Shown one piece after another: positions 1-43,749 of a stretch of DNA of 64,000 nucleotides. The notes under the pieces were generated by a model, which had not been told where the DNA came from, did no database searches, and was given only the letters and a program-made list of their open reading frames with translations. Numbering within the stretch: the stretch's first letter is position 1; every line of letters starts with the position of its first letter. The stretch is from Cherax quadricarinatus. Taxonomy: Eukaryota > Arthropoda > Malacostraca > Decapoda > Parastacidae. The stretch is from contig NC_091325.1 in assembly GCF_038502225.1 (NCBI RefSeq), positions 27,716,424 through 27,780,423 of the forward strand, given 5' to 3'. Made by a program: the position numbers and the translations under genes.

Positions 1-1
1 T

Positions 2-2722
2 AGGGCGGCAGTTATAACCATCTCTGAATCTTGGTTGGATGATACGGTGACTGACGACGAGGTCAAAATAGATGGTTACAATATAAAACGCTTAGATAGG
101 AACAGAAAGGGTGGTGGAGTATGTGCCTACATTAGAAATGACTTAGCTTACAACCCAAGACCTGATTTAAATAACAATAAACTGGAGATTCTATGGTTTG
201 AAGTGCTGCTTCCTAAGACCAAACCCATCTTAGTAGGAACTAGTTACCGCCCTCCTACCCAGGACCAGTTCTTAGAAGACTTTTCCAGAGTCTTGTCCGG
301 AGTTGAAAACAATTGCGAGACAATAATACTGGGCGACTTTAATATCTGTTTTCAGCAGCAAAATAACGGGCTATGCAAAAGGTATAAGCAAATTCTAGGA
401 TTAAATAGTTACACTCAACTAATTAATACTCCAACCCGGATCACACAGTTCTCGGCCACCCTAATTGACCACATACTTTGTAACCGCTCTGAGAACATTA
501 GTCAGTCAGGCGTCATTACCACAGGTCTTAGTGATCATTTCATCATTTACTGCACCAGGAAAATAACTAGGGATAGGATAGGCCTACACAGGACAATAAA
601 AATGAGGTCAACTAGAAACTACAGTAAAGAAACACTGGTAAATAGGCTACACAATTGTGACTGGACAGAGATAACAAGTTGCACGGACGTAAACGATGCC
701 TGGGAAAAATTCAAAACAATGTTCACTACCATCCTTGATAATATTGCACCAGTTAAAGAGGTTAGGATTAAACGAAGAACTGAACCCTGGATGACTACTG
801 AGATATTAGATAATATGAAATTCAGAGACCAGCTGCTAAAAAGATTTAAAGCAAACAGACAGGATATTGCAGCACTAAATGAATTCCAAAGGGTGAGGAA
901 CAGAGTACAGAGACTTATAAAAGGAGCAAAGGCAAAGCACTACTGCTCAAAAATTGAAGAGTATAAGCATAACCCCAGAAAGCTCTGGCAACAACTAAAA
1001 CAGTTGGGGTATAGCCATAAGCCAGTAGATAGGTCTAACATAGTACTCACTATCGATAATGAGGTATGCCACGAAACATATAAGGTGGCAAATTGCTTTA
1101 ATTCCTACTACACATCTGTTGCATCAACACTAGTAAGTAAACTACCAGCTGCATCAAATACCTTTAACACAGACTCTGATAAGTTTCAAACATACTATAC
1201 CAATAAAGGGGTAACCCCAAACAGTTGTCAACTAGTAAGTGTATCTCATGACTTTATTCAAAAAGAACTAAGCAGGTTAAACCCAACTAAGAGCACAGGC
1301 CCTGATAACATCCCGTCTAAGTTCCTAAAAGATGGTGCTTCTGAACTGTCAATCCCTATTGCTCACATAATAAATCTATCAATCACCACTAATACAGTAC
1401 CGGAGGGGTTCAAGGAGGCCAGAGTCACTCCTATCTTCAAGAAAAATAGTAGGTCTGATGTAAGCAACTATAGGCCTGTTAGTATACTCAGTATAATATC
1501 TAAAATTCTAGAGAGGGCGGTGTATTCTCAAGTAGTTAAGTACCTTAATGACAACAACATTCTCCATAGCTATCAATCGGGCTTTAGAAGATCCTACTCA
1601 ACCGACACCTCCCTTATTTATCTGATGGATTATCTGAGAACTGAAATGTCAAAGGGGAACCTCATAGGCATGGTAACCTTAGACCTGCAAAAGGCCTTCG
1701 ATACTGTCAACCACAATATATTATGTAATAAACTTCAAGCTATTGGTATAGGTTCTGTAGACTGGTTTAAGTCCTACCTTAGCAACAGGAGACAAATAGT
1801 CAAAATCAACAAAACAGAATCAGAACCCCTGCCGATAACATGTGGAGTTCCCCAAGGTAGTATTCTGGGTCCCTTATTATTCTTATGTTATGTCAATGAT
1901 ATGCCTATCAGTGTCAAGTGCAAACTCCTACTGTATGCAGATGACAGTGCTCTGTTAGTGTCAGGTAAAGACCCACAAGATATTGCTAATGTTTTAACAC
2001 TGGAACTGGAGTCCTCCAGCAAATGGTTAGTAGACAACAAACTATCATTACACCTAGGGAAAACTGAAGCCATTCTCTTTGGCACGAAACATAAACTGAG
2101 AAGGGTAAATAATTTTAATGTTCAATGTAATGGGGAGCCCATCACTTTGGTTTCATCAGTAAAATATTTGGGAATCCCCTTTGACCCATGCATGTCAGGA
2201 GAATTGATAGGGAACAGTGTAGCCCTTATACAATGCCATATGGATTACGCTTGCTCTTCTTGGTACTCTGCCTTGACAAAAAAACTGAAAGATAGACTGC
2301 AAATCACCCAGAACAAAATCGTAAGATTCATCCTGGGGCTGGGACCAAGAGAACATGTAGGCCAGGATGAATTACAGCAGTTGGATATGCTGAATGTTGA
2401 AGACAGAGTAAAACAACTGAAGCTAAATCATGTTTATAAAATTGCTCACAAACAATGTCCAGAATATCTTGCTGTCAATTTTGTCAAGGTTGGGAACCAA
2501 AGCAATCATAGTACTAGGGGGAGAGAGCACAACTTTGTAGTACCCACAGTCAGTGGCCAGGCTTCAAACACCTTTTATTGTACAGCAATAAAGGAATGGA
2601 ACAGACTACCCGCACATGTCAAAGCCAGTCATAGCGTGAACCAGTTCAAGAAGAGTGCCAAAAGGTGTCTGATGAATGTAGCTACAGAAAGGGAGGGGAA
2701 TGATTTTCTATTTTTTAGCTAA
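2..2722 (+). CDS. LINE ORF2: AP endonuclease plus reverse transcriptase, 5'-partial
   Basis: The frame is open from base 2, so the Met at 35 is only the first Met in view. Numbering from it: the AP-endonuclease shows GDFN at residues 100-103 and SDH at 166-168. The RT shows a GVPQG box at 604-608 and the catalytic YADD at 634-637, followed by a typical LINE C-terminal region. There is no RNase H. The frame is uninterrupted to the stop at 2720-2722. After the sequence VKYLG, about 40 residues normally found between the RT thumb and the QCHMDYACSSWY motif are missing, apparently by an in-frame deletion. The protein would copy its own RNA into genomic nicks. It is probably inactive because of that deletion. 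There is no sign it is a host gene. Confidence 0.88.
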   Translation, partial: RAAVITISESWLDDTVTDDEVKIDGYNIKRLDRNRKGGGVCAYIRNDLAYNPRPDLNNNKLEILWFEVLLPKTKPILVGTSYRPPTQDQFLEDFSRVLSGVENNCETIILGDFNICFQQQNNGLCKRYKQILGLNSYTQLINTPTRITQFSATLIDHILCNRSENISQSGVITTGLSDHFIIYCTRKITRDRIGLHRTIKMRSTRNYSKETLVNRLHNCDWTEITSCTDVNDAWEKFKTMFTTILDNIAPVKEVRIKRRTEPWMTTEILDNMKFRDQLLKRFKANRQDIAALNEFQRVRNRVQRLIKGAKAKHYCSKIEEYKHNPRKLWQQLKQLGYSHKPVDRSNIVLTIDNEVCHETYKVANCFNSYYTSVASTLVSKLPAASNTFNTDSDKFQTYYTNKGVTPNSCQLVSVSHDFIQKELSRLNPTKSTGPDNIPSKFLKDGASELSIPIAHIINLSITTNTVPEGFKEARVTPIFKKNSRSDVSNYRPVSILSIISKILERAVYSQVVKYLNDNNILHSYQSGFRRSYSTDTSLIYLMDYLRTEMSKGNLIGMVTLDLQKAFDTVNHNILCNKLQAIGIGSVDWFKSYLSNRRQIVKINKTESEPLPITCGVPQGSILGPLLFLCYVNDMPISVKCKLLLYADDSALLVSGKDPQDIANVLTLELESSSKWLVDNKLSLHLGKTEAILFGTKHKLRRVNNFNVQCNGEPITLVSSVKYLGIPFDPCMSGELIGNSVALIQCHMDYACSSWYSALTKKLKDRLQITQNKIVRFILGLGPREHVGQDELQQLDMLNVEDRVKQLKLNHVYKIAHKQCPEYLAVNFVKVGNQSNHSTRGREHNFVVPTVSGQASNTFYCTAIKEWNRLPAHVKASHSVNQFKKSAKRCLMNVATEREGNDFLFFS

Positions 2723-3016
2723 CATACGTGTAAATTTTACCTTATTCCTCGTATTGTAGATAGTCTTAATGACCTTGGTGTAGCAGATAGTCTTTTTAGT
2801 ATGATAATAAGATGTTATCTTCATTGTAGAATAATAAGAAAATATTATAACCTTTATACTATAATAATAAGGTAAAAGGACCCCAATGGAAATAAGTCAC
2901 TCTGTCTGACTTTTTTGGGTTATCCTAGGTTCTCTACACATATGCTGCTATGTATGATAATTCTATGTAACTGTATTTGTGTATACCTGAATAAACTTAC
3001 TTACTTACTTACTTAC
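2723..3016 (+). other. LINE 3' UTR and (ACTT)n tail
   Basis: AT-rich non-coding tail of the LINE. It holds imperfect internal repeats (ATAATAAGAT-like, 2800-2870), a segment containing ACCCCAATGGAAATAAGT, an AATAAA signal close to the end, and about five ACTT units. Confidence 0.75.
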
Positions 3017-3717
3017 TGACTATTTGGCATCATATAAGAGTAGGCGGAGCTTATCCGTAGACTTAGAGACAACCAGGAACCATCTGGGAACGCTCGGCAG
3101 TGTTCCCGCTCCAGAGAGTGCCAGGAGAAATCACTTCATTATTACGCTTATATATCAACTCTACGGCTTATTTGTCTATCAAAATTGATCTAACATGATA
3201 TAATAAACACTATAAATAACATACAAACATGTTATATACTCTAGACTGAATAAAATAGGCCATAATATGGCGAGAGATTATCTGGAATATTTCGATATTA
3301 TTGAGCTACTCCTCTCCATGTCGTATTCTTTGGTCTCTGAGTAAGAGAAAACAGTATTTTGAAGAGGATAACTACACTAGAACATCAGTTTACTAAGAAT
3401 TACACCCAAACAAACGCGATTTTCGCGAATTTTTTTTTTTTTTTTTTTTGAGACGGGGGCCGGCCGGCGCTCCCGGCCGATATCTCGCAAGTAACTTATT
3501 TACCTAAAGTCCATAATTCATCCTTTATTACTTAATTAAATGGAATAATATTCACAGAAATTGTAGAATAATGATTTCTCTAATTTTCCCCAAGAAATTT
3601 TTGGAAATATTCCAAATACTTTGGGAGTTATGTGGGAGTAAAGGGCAGATTTTTTTGCAATATTCCAGGAACTTACAAACTTTATTTTTTTTGTGAAATT
3701 AGGATAAGTTATTTAGA
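3017..3717 (+). repeat. Dispersed repeat family D1, copy 1 (diverged)
   Basis: No ORF. Segments recur in the same order and orientation at about 23440-24125: a stretch with GGCTTATTTGTCTATCA, then TATCTCGCAAGTAACTTATT, then an AT-rich stretch ending in AAACTTTATTTTTTTT. The copies are strongly diverged. It looks like an old non-autonomous element. No terminal repeats were recognised. Confidence 0.5.
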
Positions 3718-3975
3718 GGAAAGCTAAAGCTCCCGCTTCACACACGGAGGGCTCGGGTTCGATTCCCGGCGGGTGGAAACATTTCGACACGTTTCCTTAC
3801 ACCTATTGTCCTGTTCACCTAGCAGCAAATAGGTACCTGGGTGTTAGTCGACTGGTGTGGGTCGCATCCTGGGGGACAAGATTATGGACCCCAATGGAAA
3901 TAAGTTAGACAGTCCTCGATGACGCACTGACTTTCTTGGGTTATCCTGGGTGGCTAACCCTCCGGGGTTAAAAAT
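3718..3975 (+). mobile_element. tRNA-derived SINE, copy 1
   Basis: A tRNA-like head carries a good Pol III B box (GGTTCGATTCC, 3756-3766). A core containing GGTACCTGGGTGTTAG follows, shared with the SINE at 30314-30705. The 3' part (about 3887-3950) matches the 3' UTR of the LINE at 2879-2930, including CCCCAATGGAAATAAGT and TTGGGTTATCCT. The A-box half looks degraded or truncated. Confidence 0.7.
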
Positions 3976-4726
3976 CCGAACAAAATCTCTCTCTTCTCTC
4001 GGCACCAAGTGTCTAGACAACCTTACGTAGTCCCATATAAGAATGAATGTAGGCACAATGTAGGCACAAGGGCATTTTCAGTAAATCAGTCTTTTCTCAG
4101 TTGTTGTTTGAGGTATATTTTTTATAAATATTTTCAAGAAAGAGTGAAAACACTTTGTCTTGTGCACCAAAACTGGAGAAAATCGGACGGTAAACAAAAG
4201 AGTTACACATTTTGCCCTGCAGCGTCCATAAGTGCCAGTTTATCTGACAAATTAACAAATTCATTCAGAGGTGAGCAAACAAGACTGACCTTGCATGTTG
4301 TATTAATTTCACATACAACATTTATTTTTACATATACTTTATAAGGCAACATTGCCTGAACGTTCATTAATGTATAATTTTAACATTTGTAAAGTTGTTA
4401 CTAAACCCTAAAGGACAAAATTTGAAATATTGACAATAATATAAAGATTTTTCAATTTAATGGAGAGTTACATTATTACATTAAGGAGGATATTGCAGTT
4501 TATTTATTAAAAAAAAAAGTTTGGAACACGCCTAATGATATCAGAGGTGAGTCCATCAAGAAGCTGGCTGCAGATATTACATGTGTTGATCACAGAATGG
4601 TTTAGGCAGCTGGTATATACTACATACAGTGAGGTCATGCTGCAGGTAGGCAGCTGGTATATACTACATACAGTGAGGTCATGTTGCAGGTAGACCAAGC
4701 ACACACAATATATTCTCTTGTTACAG
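3976..4726 (+). other. Intronic or upstream sequence of the peroxidase gene
   Basis: No coding exon was recognised. A 44-bp unit beginning GGCAGCTGGTATATACTACA is duplicated in tandem at 4605-4648 and 4649-4692. The stretch ends in the acceptor CTCTTGTTACAG at 4715-4726. Earlier exons of the gene must lie upstream, probably outside the window. Confidence 0.5.
4605..4692 (+). repeat. Two-copy 44-bp tandem duplication
   Basis: Two nearly identical 44-bp units lie just before the first visible peroxidase exon. Each contains GTCATGYTGCAGGTA, so each carries an AG|GT-like string. Confidence 0.8.
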
Positions 4727-36720
<31,994 letters not shown>

Positions 36721-37740
36721 AAATAATCACTTCCACACTGGACGACACAACGTCCCTCACTCCGCTTAAATAATGAGGTGTATTCTTGCTTAGAGGTGAG
36801 CTAAAGCTCCCAAACCAAGCCAGCTATTTTCTTCGTTAAGTGCTATTACTGTGATGACCTCCAGAGCACTGTTATTGAACAGTGACGTCACCAATTCTGT
36901 CAGTTAAAAATTGCTCTACCCAAGTTGTTGACAATATCCACAATCATATCTTAGGTATTTATTTTATTATGCGTACTCTTCATCACTGAGGAGATAATTT
37001 CAACAAGTTGATGCCTTCACTACTGCCATTAAGTCACATCTTTCCACGAAGGATCACACACGCGCACACATGCCAGCATCTGCACATACTTCATCATCTC
37101 CGTACATCTCAACATCTGCCCACAAGATGATGAGTGTTAGTCTGGTCTTGTATCTGGGAGACGAGAAGCTGCAGCTCCATTGTGCAGTGCAGCTGCCTCA
37201 AGTTCCGGTCAACGCCTGACCCTCGCCTAGGGTGAGTTGATGGACGATGACATCCAGGAGCTTCCCCAGACACTTTGGTACTTTGTAAAAATTTTAAATT
37301 AAACTTCAAAATGTATACAGTGTATTTATTTAACCTTGTAACTGTATACAACTTTAACAGTGATATCCATAAATAGATCTTTCATCAATGAACCAGTAAT
37401 CAACAAAGATAAATGGACCTTTCATCAATAAATCGTCAAGCGAGAGATAGAAAAATTCTTCATCAATTAATCTTCAATGAAAAATTAGATCCGATGAAAT
37501 CAAAGATTTATTTCCACATGATACAACGTTTGTACGGGGATGAGTGACATTTAGTTGCGCATGCAGACAACATATGTTTATGTAGAGTATTTCTGGCAAA
37601 TAATGGCCAAAATGGTCCAGAGCAAGTTACACCATGAAGGACATAAACCATGTAGTCAGCATCCCTGTATACACAACAACATAATTAAATGACGATAATA
37701 CGAGCCGAGGTTGACAGTTATCTACTTTCTATGTGTTGAC
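36721..37740 (+). other. 3' flank / UTR of the peroxidase gene
   Basis: No ORF of note. A candidate poly(A) signal AATAAA lies at 37427-37432, with weak support. A perfect CRE-like TGACGTCA lies at 36883-36890 next to a small hairpin (36867-36884), of unknown meaning. Confidence 0.4.
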
Positions 37741-38294
37741 AGCTCTTCCTCCTTCCTCCCTTCCCTCCCTCCCTCCCTCCTTCCGTCCCCCGCCTCCCTC
37801 CCTCCTTCCCCCTTCCCTCCCTCCCTCCCTAACTCCCTCCTTCCTCCCTTCCCTCCCTCCTTACACCCTTGCCGCCTTCCCTCCCTCCTTCCCCCTTCCC
37901 TCCCTCCCTCCCTCCCTCATTCCTTCCCCCTTACCTCCCTCCCTCCCTTATTCCCCCCTTGCCTCACTCCCTCCCCCTTTGCCTCACTCCTTTTCCCCTT
38001 GCCTCCATCCCTCCCACCTTCCTCCCTTGCCTCCCTCCCTCTCTCACTCCTTCCTCCCTTGCATCCCTCCCTCCCTCCTTCCCCCCTTGTCTCCTTCCAC
38101 TCCCTCCTTCCCCTTTCCCTCCTTCCCTCCCTCCCTCCTTCCCCCTTGCCTCCCTCCTTCCCCCTTGCCTCCCTACCTCCTTCCCTCCTTCCCTCCCTCC
38201 CTCCCTCCTTTCCCCTTTCCCTCCCTCCCTCCCTCCCTCCTTCCTCCCTTCCCCCTTCCCCTCCCTCCTTCCAACTTCCCTCCCTCTCTCCCTC
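37741..38294 (+). repeat. CT-rich polypyrimidine array 1
   Basis: Degenerate (CCTCCCT)n with CCTTCCCCCTTG variants, almost purely pyrimidine on this strand. It stops abruptly at the retroelement fragment at 38295. Confidence 0.95.
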
Positions 38295-38381
38295 TGTTGA
38301 GAAATGGCATTATCAGCTAAGTTTAAAGAGTTTGTACGTAACTTAGAAAGACAGCTCATCGCCCGCACAGCCGCCCCTGCA

Positions 38382-39590
38382 TTTAAAACACTTCTTCAGT
38401 GAGCATTTACCTCCCTTGTGTTCACCTAAACACTTGATGCACCTTTTCAGCTGATGAACACGTTGTTTACGTGCCTCCATTGATGTGTATTGAATACAAT
38501 ACTGTGCCCAATGTGTTCCATCACAAAGTACACATTTTGGAGTACGTTTATGAATGACAGTTTGTTTACTGTCTGTTGTATTCACAGCTTGACAAATGCC
38601 TATATGGGATTTCCCATTCTGTGGTTTAGTGAGAGTAGGTGTACTCTTTTTATACTGAGTTGAAGGTTTGTTATCCACTGGATTTGTGGATTTTTCATCT
38701 TGTCTCGTTGCTTGTATGCATGAAACTATTGTTTGTAAACCATTGCTAATTTCCTCACAAGTGAAATAGCGTTTATTGAACATAATATTTAATCGTTCAA
38801 TAGTTTGTGGTGACAACTTATCTTGTACAATACCACTGATAAACCAATCACATTGCCTTAGGTCATATTTAGCACCTAGAGATCTGAGACTATTGTCTAA
38901 TGTGATTCTAAATGCCTGTAAGTCTGAAAAACAATGTTTGGGTGGCTTCAAGCTTGATATTAAGACTGCATGTCTAACTCTAGCCTTGTCATCATCAAAG
39001 TAATTGTCTGCTAAGACACGTAAGGCTATTTGATAATTGCCTTTAACCACCGGAAATGACTTAATCAGTTAATAGGGTTCTCCATTCACAAGACATTTAA
39101 GATAATTAAACTTAGCAATCTCATCTATGTCAGTTCTTGAATTTACTATGGATTGAAAACCACTAATGAATTCTTCATAATTATGACCTAGGAAAATAGG
39201 TAATGACAATGTAGGTAAGCTTGGTAATAGGACACTTGTTGTTACAGGTGTAACAGGTGTTTGGCCACTAGTTATAGTAGGTCTCTGTTACAGAGTTTTG
39301 CGGCAGATAGCCTGTACTCCGGTCCACCTTAATTGTTGATTACTAAAAGTATCCAAAACATTTTTAATTTCATCCTCAGATGAAATTTATTTTCAAGAAA
39401 TTTATTTTCATAATGTGTATAGTCTGAATCAATTATTTCCAGACGTTGTGTAAATAATTCAAATTTGACCTCAAGATCATCAAAATCTATGTTTGTATCT
39501 TGAGTTAATCCTATACAGACTGAAATTAGATTTTCTAATTGTGTAATCTTAGTCTGTAAAGACTGAAACTGAGTTTTCAAACAAGCCATT
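38382..39590 (-). pseudogene. BEL/Pao-type gag relic
   Basis: 39329-39589 encodes a coiled-coil start (MACLKTQFQSLQTKITQLEN). After a frameshift comes LPTLSLPIFLGHNYEEFISG and IAKFNYLKCLVNGEPY, the core capsid-like pattern of Pao gag, with a stop near 39070. The piece ending at 38343 continues with NYQIALRVLADNYF and then CVLCDGTHWAQYC and CIKCLGEHKGGKC, a double zinc-knuckle region. The gag text ends at about 38382, where it is fused to the LTR-like piece. At least one frameshift and one stop make it non-functional. Confidence 0.8.
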
Positions 39591-41456
39591 TTAATGGTAT
39601 ACTGAAAATTCTAGCACAACACTTAGAGTGTTTAAAAAAAACTGTACTGCTATAAACAGCTGAGTTTTTGTTATGCTTAAGTCAGCAATAATCAGTCAGA
39701 CACAACTGACCTACTAAGCTTAACCTCAGGGTCAATGACCATGAAGGGTACACAGTACATGTGGCTGGTGTTTATGGCTTCAGTTTGCTGTGTCAGCCTG
39801 ACCACGATGATTAATCGTAAGTAACGATGTTATACACTTCATTCACTATACACTATAAATGCCACTGTATAACTGTAAATCACACGTGAATATTACTTAC
39901 ACATATATAAATGTCACTGTTAATATATATTTGAAAGCTTACACTTTATATAGAAGTTCCTTTAATATAACAGGTAGATCTATAAGAAACAAACTTTAAC
40001 ACAATCTTGTCTCCTAATTTCTGTCTATAAACATTATAAACACTATGTGTATATACACTCAGACAAACCGAACATCACTTGGGTTGTTGTTGTCTAAGTC
40101 AGCACTTCTGAGAGGTGGAGCAGTAGATGCCGGGTGCCATCCCCCGTTTTCTTGTTGGGTGAGTCACTCAGCTCCCGTTTTCTTTGGGTGAACGCTGGGT
40201 GAGCGCCCGTTTTCTTTTGGCTGCCCATTCTCTGTGATTGAGTCTGGAGGGACTCATTTATACTGATTTAAATTGTAAAACACTAGTTTTACAGCGTTTT
40301 TCGAAGGACCTTGGCTCATAGGTTATTTGTACACTGTAGTACAACATATCTGGACCACAGTGTGGCCTTTATCCGGTTTGAGCACGACCAGTTATGTTGA
40401 GAAATGGCATTACCAGTTAAGTTTAAAGAGTTTGTACTTAACTTAGAAAGACAACTCATCGCGTGCACAGCCGCCCCTGCAGACGAGGTCTTGAGAAGCT
40501 GTCGAAGTCATCTCTCAACGGGCTGTAAAGATTTATAATTTGTAAGATTATAAATTACCCCTAGGGGGTGTTATGTCAGCATATTTCATTCACTGATGGC
40601 TGACAAACTACGTACTTGTTTGGACTCAAAAGTCTGCACCTTACTGCCGACTATAGGTTGATTACAAACTCCTTGCGACTCAAGAACTGCGCAGTCCCCC
40701 GTACTACAAGAAATTCGTAACCTACCTTGCTCTTGTAGCGTGAGCTATGGTGTTCTTCACACCTTCAACAGATATCGGTGACTTGATAGAAGCTGAAGTG
40801 TCCTTGGATGTCCACGTCTTCCATAGTCTAGGAATACGCACACTGGTACACTATGTTCCACAAGATTTGTCTTTATTGTTCAGTCTTATCACTAAAGAAG
40901 CTGATCACACTTCTCTTAAGTGTTTATTGTGTTTTATGAGATACTTTGTTCACACTAACGCACAGATCGTTCTTTGTTGGTTATCCTGGCGTCAGTGTCA
41001 CTCTCAGTAGAGTCAAAAGTAATCTGAAGACGCCACAGCGCCCCATGCCATCACTCCCCTAGCACAAAGAAAAAGCTGACATAGTACTTTTGCTTCCTTG
41101 CCACTTTCTCGATGAAGCCAAGCAGAATGTTTGATTCTTGCTGTCTTAAACATAGACAACAATGTCCACTATCTTTACCATGGTAATAAAGTGGGAGCAG
41201 GATTTTCCTTAATTGTCCTGCTAAAGTAAGAGATGAACTGTCTTTTATTAAGCTACGCTTTGCAACACAGGACTGCAAGGAGCAGCGGTCACTTGACCAC
41301 ATCGCATACTCGTACGGCATCTGTGATCAATTACTCACTGTAGCAGTAAACAAGACGCTTGCCCCTTCTGAGAGGGCTGGGCCCCTCAGGGCTGAAAGGG
41401 GATGAAGGGGCTGAAGGGGGCTGATACCCCCTCCTGGAGAAAATTTCTCCACACCC
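39591..41456 (-). other. Probable LTR and leader of the BEL/Pao remnant
   Basis: No ORF with a known domain. It holds the second copy of the 87-bp LTR-like segment (40395-40481). Exact LTR ends were not found by eye. Confidence 0.45.
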
Positions 41457-43390
41457 TCCTTTCCCCTTTGCCTCGTTCCCTCCCTCTTCCCACCTTGTCT
41501 CCCTCCCTCCCTCCTTCCGCCATTGCCTACCTCTCTCCCTCTTTCCCCCCGTCCCTCCCTCCCTCCCTCCCTCCCTCCTTACCCCCTTGATTCCTTCCCT
41601 CCCTCCTTCCCCCTTACCTCCCTCCCTCCCTTATTCCCCCCTTGCCTCACTCCTTCTCCTCTTGCCTCACTCCTTCCCCCCTTTCCTCCATCCCTCCCAC
41701 CTTTCCCAATTGCCTCCCTCTCTCTGTCCTTCCTACATTCCCTCTCTCCCTCCCTCCCTCCTTCCCCTCTTGCCTCTCTCCCTCTCTCCTTTCCTCCTTC
41801 TCTCCCTCCCTCCCTCGCTCCTTCCCCGCTTGCCTCCCTCCCTCCCTCACTCACTCCTTCTTCACTTGCCTCCCTCCCTCCCTCTTTCCCCCGTTGTCTC
41901 CCTCCCTACCTCCTTCCCCCCTTTCCTCCTTCCCTCTCTCCCTCTTTCCTTCCCCCCTTGCCTCACTCCTTCCCCTCTTGCCTTCCTCCCTCCCTCCTTC
42001 CCCCTTCCCTTCCTCCCTCCCTCCCTCCCTCCTTCCTTCCTTGCCTCCCTCCCTCCCCCTTCCCCCCTTGCCTCCCTCCCTACCTTTTTCTCCCCTTCCC
42101 TACGTCCCTTTCTCCCTCCTTCCCCCATAGCCTCTCTCCCTCTTTTCTTCCCCCCTCCCCTCCCTTCGTCACTCACTCTTTCTCCCCTTGCTTCCCTCCC
42201 TCCCTCCTTTCCCCTTCCCTCCATCCTTCTCTCCCTCCTTCCCCCCTTGCCTCTCCCATTCCGTCCGTCCCTCAATCCCTCCCACACTCCTCCTCTTGCC
42301 TCCCTCCCTTCCTACTTTCCCCCTTCCCTCCCTCCCTCCCTTACTCCTTCCCCCGTTGCCTCTCTCCCTCCCTCCATCCCCCCTTCCCTCCCTCCCTCCC
42401 TCAATCCTTCTCCCCTTGCCTCCCTCCCTCCCTCCTTCTCCTCTTCCCTCCATCCCTCTCCCTCCTTCCCTGATTGCCTCTCTCCCTCCCTCCTTCCCTC
42501 CCTCCCTCCCTCCCTCCCTCCCTAACACCTCCCCTTGCCTCCCTCCCTAGCTCCTTCCCGCCTTCCCTCCCTCTCTCCCTCAATCCTTCCCCCCTGGCCT
42601 CCCTCCCTCCCTCCTTTCCCCCTTCTCTCCCTCCCTCCCTCACTACTTCCCCACTTGCCTCCCTCCCTCCCTCACTCACTCCTTTCTCTCTTGCCTCCCT
42701 CCCTCCCTCTTCCCCCCTTGTCTCCCTCCCTACCTCCTTCCCCATTTCCTCCCTCCCTCCCTCCCTCTTTCCTTCCCCCCTTGCCTCACTCCTTCCTCTC
42801 TTGCATTCCTCCCTCCCTCCTTCCCCTTTCCGTCCCTCCCTCCCTCATTCCTTCCTCTTTGCCTCCCTCCCTCCCTCCTTCCCCCCTTCCCTTACTCCCT
42901 CTCTTTCTACCTCCTTCCTTAATTGCCTCCCTCCCTCTCCAATTCCCCCTTGCCTCCCTCCCTACATCATTCCCCCCTTCCCTCCCTCCCTTTCTCCCTC
43001 CTTCCCGCATAACTTCTCTCCCTCCCTCCTTCCCCCTTCCCTCCATCCCTCCCTCCTTCCCCCTTCCCTCCATCCCTCCCTCCCTCCCTCCCTCCCTCAC
43101 TCACTCTTTCTCCCCTTGCCTCCCTCCCTACCTCCTTCCCCTCTTGCCTCCCTCCCTCCTTCCCCTCTTCCCTCCCTCCCTCTCTCCCTCCCTCCCTCCC
43201 TCCCTCCATCACTCCTTTCCCGCTTGCCTCCCTCCCTCCCTCCTTCCCCTTCCCTTCCTCGCTCCCTCACTCCTTCCCCGCTTGCCTCCCTCCCTCCCTC
43301 CCTCCCTCCGTCTCCCCTTCCCTCCCTCCCTCCTTCCCCCTTCCCTCTTTCCCTCCCTCACTCCTTCCTCTTTGCCCTCCTTACCCCCCC
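41457..43390 (+). repeat. CT-rich polypyrimidine array 2
   Basis: Nearly 2 kb of degenerate units such as CCCCCTTGCCTCCCTCCCT, with almost no purines on this strand. All long Pro/Ser/Leu-rich frames here are low-complexity artefacts. Confidence 0.97.
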
Positions 43391-43667
<277 letters not shown>

Positions 43668-43749
43668 CTATTTTTTATATTCTATGTGAACATTTATTAA
43701 TAAACAGAATTCATTTACAGAAAAACATAAACATGAATATAATGGCACA

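Larger units (their letters stand above)
1..3016 (+). mobile_element. Non-LTR retrotransposon (LINE), 5' end outside window
   Basis: The element enters at the left window edge inside its endonuclease domain and runs through the RT to a 3' UTR with an AATAAA near 2990 and a short (ACTT)n tail ending near 3016. The microsatellite tail in place of poly(A), and the EN-RT order without RNase H, fit a CR1/Jockey-like LINE. The exact clade is not resolved by eye. Part of its 3' UTR (about 2879-2930) recurs in the SINE at 3718-3975. Confidence 0.85.
38295..41456 (-). mobile_element. BEL/Pao-type LTR retrotransposon remnant
   Basis: Minus strand. An 87-bp segment starting TGTTGAGAAATGGCATTA occurs at 38295-38381 and again at 40395-40481, about 92 percent identical by eye. 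It is read as pieces of two LTRs. Gag relics lie between them. Pol is absent. The boundary on the right is uncertain, but CT-rich arrays lie on both sides. Confidence 0.65.

Noticed and set aside
3751..3770. Genuine tRNA gene
   Set aside because: A B box is present, but the cloverleaf cannot be completed and the sequence continues into a SINE body. Same for 30344-30410.
36883..36890. CRE-type TGACGTCA as a functional promoter element
   Set aside because: It lies downstream of the peroxidase stop with no transcription start evidence. An 8-mer is expected by chance at this scale.
38382..39590. Endogenous virus
   Set aside because: The gag pattern with double zinc knuckles and the LTR-like repeats fit a BEL/Pao retrotransposon. 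No envelope or viral replication gene is present.
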